DNA from: Planctomycetota bacterium
GTDB taxonomy: Bacteria; Planctomycetota; Planctomycetia; Gemmatales; Gemmataceae
Reading direction: 5' to 3'
DNA length: 64,000 bases
Assembly (NCBI GenBank): GCA_021781415.1
Contig: JAJXWW010000070.1
Span: 1 to 64,000, forward strand
Part shown: positions 60,229 to 64,000 of the stretch, piece by piece
How positions within the stretch are numbered: the stretch's first letter is position 1
How the letters are laid out: each line of letters begins with the position of its first letter
Translations under genes and position numbers: made by a program
The notes under the pieces: generated by a model
Databases searched by the model: none
The model's input: the letters and a program-made list of their open reading frames with translations, nothing else
Told to the model about the DNA's origin: nothing

Positions 60229-60696
60229 TCAGGCGGAGGAAACCATCTGGTTCATCTGGGAGCGTCCCGCGCGAGCGATCTTGCGAAACAGCACCATGAA
60301 GATTTCTTGTTCGTCCTCGGTCAGCGCGCCCAACATACTGCGAAACAGTCGTAGATTCACGTTCACCAACGATTGATGGATCGCGCCGCCCGCCTCGGTC
60401 AATTGCACGTGGATGACACGCCGATCTGTCTCGGAGCGTTGCCGATGCACGAGGTTCTTATGCTCCAAGTTATCCACGATGCCGGTCATGGAGTTGACGG
60501 CGACGGTGAGATGATCCGCCAACTCGCGCATCATGCGTGGCCCCTCGTTGCCGAGAAACTCGACGACGCGCAGCTCCTGCATGTTCAACTCGACGTGTGG
60601 CCCATTCGCTGCCGAGGCATGAACGCACTGAAATTGCTTCAGGATGTCTTGCACCACATCCTGCAAGTCCGCCGCCCTTCGATCCAGAATCGTCAT
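60229..60696 (-). CDS. MarR-family transcriptional regulator
   Basis: A 155-residue winged-helix protein with the MarR pattern: LNMQELRVVEFLGNEGPRMM (DNA-binding helix lead), LADHLTVAVNSMTGIVDNLE recognition helix, and RQRSETDRRVIHVQLTEAGG wing. GGAGGAG lies 9 bases before ATG 60696. As first gene of the efflux unit it probably represses the pump and is released by a ligand. A 78-base gap separates it from the adaptor gene. Confidence 0.9.
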   Translation of the reverse strand: MTILDRRAADLQDVVQDILKQFQCVHASAANGPHVELNMQELRVVEFLGNEGPRMMRELADHLTVAVNSMTGIVDNLEHKNLVHRQRSETDRRVIHVQLTEAGGAIHQSLVNVNLRLFRSMLGALTEDEQEIFMVLFRKIARAGRSQMNQMVSSA

Positions 60697-60849
60697 TCCT
60701 ACTCTCCTCCGAACAGTTCGGCAACGGAACTATTCGTCTACCGCATTATCGGCAAAGGGAGCGAGAAATGTCAAGGGGAAAGAAGCTGCCCCTTGCGTCT
60801 TGAAAGTGGAAGGATTCGGAGGTCGATTCCAACGGATACGACCGAGGGT

Positions 60850-61593
60850 TCATCCCCGATGATTGCGCCAGTTTCCATCGCTGTCGCGCAGCTGGTTGGG
60901 GAGGAAGCGGGATTTGTAGGCCATGGAGGGGGAGCCTTCGACGAAGTAGCCGAGATAGACGTAGGGCAGTCCGCGCCGCTTCGCTTCCTCGAGCAGACAG
61001 AGGACGTTCCAGGTTCCCAACGAGAGTTCTCGAAAGCGGGGTTCGTAAAAGAAGTAGATCGCCGACAAGCCGCAAGCCGATTCGTCCCAGCCGGGCGGCG
61101 CTTGGGTTAACGCATCGACATAGCCCACGCCGATTAGCTTGTCTTCCAAATAATAGCACCACTCCTCGACCGGAAATGGCTGCTGTACGAACGAGTCGGC
61201 ATAGCTTGAGGCATCGCGTGAAGCATGGCGCGGCCAATCTTTGTTGTTCGCTTGAAAGGCGTGGTAGCGGTCGTACAAAGCGAGCTTCGTCTTGGCGACA
61301 CAGGGTTTCCCGATGCGTAACTCGACGATCCCCTCGTTGGCGCGGCGGCAGCGCTTCTGGCTGCGATCCGGTCGAAACGCCGATACCACGACGCGCAGCG
61401 AACGGCAGGCGTTGCACGTTTCGCAGACGGGGCGAAAGAGCAAGTGGCCGAAGCGCCGCCAATTGTCGAGCATTCGACAAAGATATTCGGCCTCCGTTAA
61501 CTCGCCGACGTACTCGTATTCCATCGTCGAATCGCGGTCGGGCAAATAGCCGCATCGAGACGGCGGTGCGATATGGTGAAAGAGTGTTTCCAT
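60850..61593 (-). CDS. bpt: Bpt-type aminoacyl-tRNA-protein transferase
   Basis: A 247-residue enzyme of the N-end rule. The N-terminal CGYLPDRDSTMEYEYVGELT, then CETCNACRSLRVVVSAFRPD (Cys-rich block) and PYVYLGYFVEGSPSMAYK are typical of Bpt/Ate1-like aspartate/glutamate leucyltransferases, which add Leu to proteins starting with Asp or Glu for degradation. The ATG at 61593 overlaps the SDR stop by one base (TGATG), so translation is coupled. Confidence 0.9.
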   Translation of the reverse strand: METLFHHIAPPSRCGYLPDRDSTMEYEYVGELTEAEYLCRMLDNWRRFGHLLFRPVCETCNACRSLRVVVSAFRPDRSQKRCRRANEGIVELRIGKPCVAKTKLALYDRYHAFQANNKDWPRHASRDASSYADSFVQQPFPVEEWCYYLEDKLIGVGYVDALTQAPPGWDESACGLSAIYFFYEPRFRELSLGTWNVLCLLEEAKRRGLPYVYLGYFVEGSPSMAYKSRFLPNQLRDSDGNWRNHRG

Positions 61594-62372
61594 CACCGTT
61601 TCTCTCGGTTCATTTTGTGGACCCAGCGACGGATCAGCCAATCGGCCAGCGGTCGCGGCGAATACTTGAGCAGCCGAGCTTGCCAGGCCGTGCCACGCGG
61701 GAAAGCCACGAACGGCTTGCGCGCGCGGATCGCTTCGACGATGCGGCCCACGGCGTCTTCCAATTCCATCATATCCCCATCGGGCAAATCGAGGGGTGCG
61801 GTCAAGGGAGTGCGAATCCAAGCGGGGCAGATCGTGGTTACGTCGATGCCGCGCGGCCGCAGTTCGATGCGAATGGCATCCATCAGGCTGTTGACCGCCG
61901 CTTTGCTAGCGCAGTAGCCTCCCATGTGAGGCAATCCTCGATACGAGGCCATGCTCGATAGGACGGCAATGTGGCCGTTCCCCCGTTTGCACATGCCCGG
62001 CAGCACGGCGTCGAGCGCGTTGATGACGCCGATCAAGTTCACCTGAATCTGGGCCGTGTAATCCTCGGCGCGGAAGGGATCGGCCGGCGTCTCGATGCCG
62101 ATTCCGGCGCTGGCCACGAGAAGATCGGTCGGACCTATCTGGGTTTCCAGGCGTGCGACGGCGGAGCGCATTGCCGTCAGATCGGTAACATCGGCGACGG
62201 CACGGGCTGCGGGTTTGCCCTGGAGTTCGTCGATGAGTTTTTGCAGGGCTTCCTCTTGGCGATCGAGTGCGGCAATGCGCGCCCCGGCCTCGGCCAAGGT
62301 GAGCGCGAGTTGTCGGCCAATCCCGCTGGCCGCTCCGGTTATCAAGACGACGCGATCGCGAAACGAATCCAT
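61593..62372 (-). CDS. SDR-family oxidoreductase
   Basis: A 259-residue classical short-chain dehydrogenase. NAD(P)-binding TGAASGIG at residues 12-19, LVASAGI, catalytic Ser (about 142) and YCASK (about 155-159), then CPAWIRTPL. GGGAG lies five bases before ATG 62372; a longer frame to 62462 has no site. The substrate is unknown. It is coupled to bpt. Confidence 0.88.
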   Translation of the reverse strand: MDSFRDRVVLITGAASGIGRQLALTLAEAGARIAALDRQEEALQKLIDELQGKPAARAVADVTDLTAMRSAVARLETQIGPTDLLVASAGIGIETPADPFRAEDYTAQIQVNLIGVINALDAVLPGMCKRGNGHIAVLSSMASYRGLPHMGGYCASKAAVNSLMDAIRIELRPRGIDVTTICPAWIRTPLTAPLDLPDGDMMELEDAVGRIVEAIRARKPFVAFPRGTAWQARLLKYSPRPLADWLIRRWVHKMNREKR

Positions 62373-62533
62373 GAGTTCTCCCGAATCGACCTCGCTACGC
62401 TCTACCAGACCGAAAGTTCGGACGCTGCCTTGACCTATCGTATTGTAATCCATCGATCCCAAACGGAAAACGCAAGGCGAACGCTGGCTTTACTTCTCCG
62501 AGCGCGGTAGACTAAGAGACTATCCGCAAGGCC

Positions 62534-62644
62534 CCCCTCTCCCCTGTAATCAGGGGAGAGGGGTCGGGGGTGAGGGGCGAGAATAGGCGGAAGAATCACC
62601 CCCTCACCCCAACCCCTCTCCCCCTGAGGACAGGGGGAGAGGGG
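62534..62644. repeat. Composite palindrome before DUF1501 gene
   Basis: Two CCCCTCTCCCC-type hairpins (62534-62563 with TGTAATCA centre; 62613-62644 with TGAGGACA centre) bracket an inverted GGGGTGAGGGG / CCCCTCACCCC pair at about 62566-62606. The block is a further, longer member of the palindrome family, between the divergent SDR and DUF1501 genes. Confidence 0.75.
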
Positions 62645-62706
62645 CTTATCGGACAGCTTCTATAGGTCTCGCCGAATCGTTCGACCTCCGTAGGGAGACG
62701 ACTTTC

Positions 62707-64000
62707 ATGCTTACCATCCACGACGACGAACGCGCTCTGAATCGCCGAGCTTTTCTAACGGTTGGCGGGCTGGCGTTGGGCGGACTCTCGCTTACCGACC
62801 TGTTTGCCGCCCGAGCGCGAGCGGGTAGCGACAAGCGTTTGCTCACCGATCGCTCGGTCGTCTTTCTCTTCCTCCACGGCGGACCTAGCCAAATCGAGAC
62901 GTTCGATCCCAAGATGTCGGCTCCGTCCGAGTTTCGCAGCACGACCGGCGAGACGGCGACGAAGCTGCCCGGCATCACCTTTGGAAGCACCTTCACGAAG
63001 CTGGCTGCCCGCGCCGATAAGTTGACCGTGGTGCGCTCTTTCGTCACCGGCGACGGCAACCACGACATCAAGCCCGTCGTTGGCCGCGATAGCTTTGGGG
63101 CGAACCTCGGCTCCATCTACGCGCGCATGGCCGGCGCGAACCGCGTGGACAGCGGCATGCCGACCAACGTGGCGCTCTTTCCTCGCTCCGTCGATCCCAG
63201 CACGCAGAAGGCGAACCTGGGCTTCGGCAAGTTCGCCGACACGGGGCCTTTCGGTGGAGCCTACGCGCCCTTCGATCCCAGCGGAGGCGGACAATTGCAG
63301 CAAGACATGCACTTGAACCTGCCGTTGTCCCGTCTGGAAGATCGCCGGCGTTTGCTCTCCGAACTCGACCGCGTGAAGTGGACCCTGACGGAGAGCGGCG
63401 GATTCGAAGGCATGGAGCGCGTTCGTCAACAGGCGTTTCAAACCATTCTCGGCGGCGTGGCCGATGCCTTTCAATTGTCGAAAGAAGATCCGCGCACCAT
63501 GGCGCGCTACGACACCGCGCCGCTGGTGAGACCGGAAAACATCGACAAGAAGTGGAAGAACTACAACAACTATGTGGACAATGCCAAGTCGTTGGGCAAG
63601 TTGTTGTTGCTGGCCCGGCGCTTGTGCGAGCGCGGCTGCGGCTTCGTCACGGTGACGACCAACTTCGTCTGGGACATGCACTCCGACGTGAACAACGCCG
63701 GCGTGGCCGAGGGGATGCGCTACATGGGCAAGCCGCTCGATCATGCGGTGGCGGCGTTTCTCGACGATCTGGAGGCACGGGGTCTGAGCGATAAGATCCT
63801 CTTGGTCGTATGCGGCGAGATGGGCCGCACTCCGCGCATCAACAAAAATGGCGGGCGCGATCATTGGGGGAATCTGGCCCCGCTACTGCTGGCCGGCGGC
63901 GGACTGAAGATGGGCCAAGTCATCGGGCAATCCAATCGCAACGGCGGCGAGCCACAATCGGAGCCGATCCGCATACGCCATCTCAATGCGACCATTCTGC
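62707..64000 (+). CDS. DUF1501 family TAT-exported protein (cut by window end)
   Basis: Open from ATG 62707 to the window edge (431 codons). A twin-arginine signal (LNRRAFLTVGGLALGG) is followed by FLFLHGGPSQIETFDPKM and, further on, DMHSDVNNAG and EMGRTPRIN, all hallmarks of planctomycete DUF1501 proteins, which belong to the alkaline phosphatase/sulfatase-like superfamily. GGGAG lies 9 bases upstream. DUF1501 genes are usually paired with DUF1549/DUF1553 cytochrome proteins, which may lie beyond the edge. Confidence 0.93.
   Translation, partial: MLTIHDDERALNRRAFLTVGGLALGGLSLTDLFAARARAGSDKRLLTDRSVVFLFLHGGPSQIETFDPKMSAPSEFRSTTGETATKLPGITFGSTFTKLAARADKLTVVRSFVTGDGNHDIKPVVGRDSFGANLGSIYARMAGANRVDSGMPTNVALFPRSVDPSTQKANLGFGKFADTGPFGGAYAPFDPSGGGQLQQDMHLNLPLSRLEDRRRLLSELDRVKWTLTESGGFEGMERVRQQAFQTILGGVADAFQLSKEDPRTMARYDTAPLVRPENIDKKWKNYNNYVDNAKSLGKLLLLARRLCERGCGFVTVTTNFVWDMHSDVNNAGVAEGMRYMGKPLDHAVAAFLDDLEARGLSDKILLVVCGEMGRTPRINKNGGRDHWGNLAPLLLAGGGLKMGQVIGQSNRNGGEPQSEPIRIRHLNATIL

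Overview
The window looks like chromosomal DNA of a planctomycete, most likely of the Gemmata/Gemmataceae kind. Direct evidence is the co-occurrence of two TIGR03000-type Cys-rich secreted proteins, a TAT-exported DUF1501 protein, a DUF4190/DUF1559-type protein, DUF4058 proteins, a Ser/Thr kinase with the N-terminal leader region common in this phylum, TPR/zinc-ribbon envelope proteins and a GC-rich codon pattern. No rRNA, transposase, integrase or CRISPR array was seen; one tRNA-Ala(CGC) is present. Species-level placement is inference.

Layout. 1-8.8 kb: tandem DUF4058 genes (the first cut by the window edge), a ChaA-type cation/proton antiporter, a TIGR03000 protein, a DUF5009-like membrane acyltransferase, an MT-A70 adenine methyltransferase, a lipase-like lipoprotein and an oxalate-decarboxylase-like bicupin. 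8.85-15.3 kb: a one-strand block holding two membrane proteins, a WXG100-like protein, a coiled-coil protein, a second WXG-like miniprotein and a 1326-residue FtsK/EssC-like ATPase; this looks like a divergent type VII secretion-like locus and is the most novel part of the window. A Ser/Thr kinase follows. 17.1-27.5 kb: a flagellar region made of two divergent units, flgB-flgC-fliE-fliF-fliG-fliH-fliI to the left and HDOD-GGDEF, fliL, fliM, fliN to the right, ended by a strong bidirectional hairpin facing a second TIGR03000 gene.

28.7-31.1 kb: two unknown proteins. 31.2-39.7 kb: argC, tRNA-Ala, a palindromic repeat array, and a three-gene zinc-ribbon/TPR envelope operon plus a double universal stress protein. 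40.2-45.7 kb: two tandem TolC-family outer membrane proteins and an FHA-GAF-PP2C phosphatase. 45.9-46.6 kb: a low-GC-looking pair that resembles a Tse2-like toxin and its partner. 46.9-50.2 kb: a DUF1559-type protein, a ParA/MinD-like ATPase with a membrane tail, and a PIG-L deacetylase. 50.2-55.5 kb: an ABC exporter (ATPase, permease, partner protein). 55.6-60.7 kb: a MarR-HlyD-RND efflux operon. 60.8-64 kb: SDR and Bpt arginyl/leucyltransferase-type genes, a composite palindrome, and a DUF1501 gene cut by the window end.

Repeats are a second theme. At least seven copies of a pyrimidine/purine palindrome (CCCCTCTCCCC type) sit between genes, and a variant lies in frame inside the FtsK-like ATPase gene. 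Two heptamer tandem arrays (TCGGCTR) sit directly upstream of the starts of fliF and of an ABC-associated gene, each paired with an inverted array. A 27-bp-stem hairpin lies between the ABC ATPase and permease genes, and a triple direct plus inverted repeat lies between a TPR gene and tRNA-Ala.
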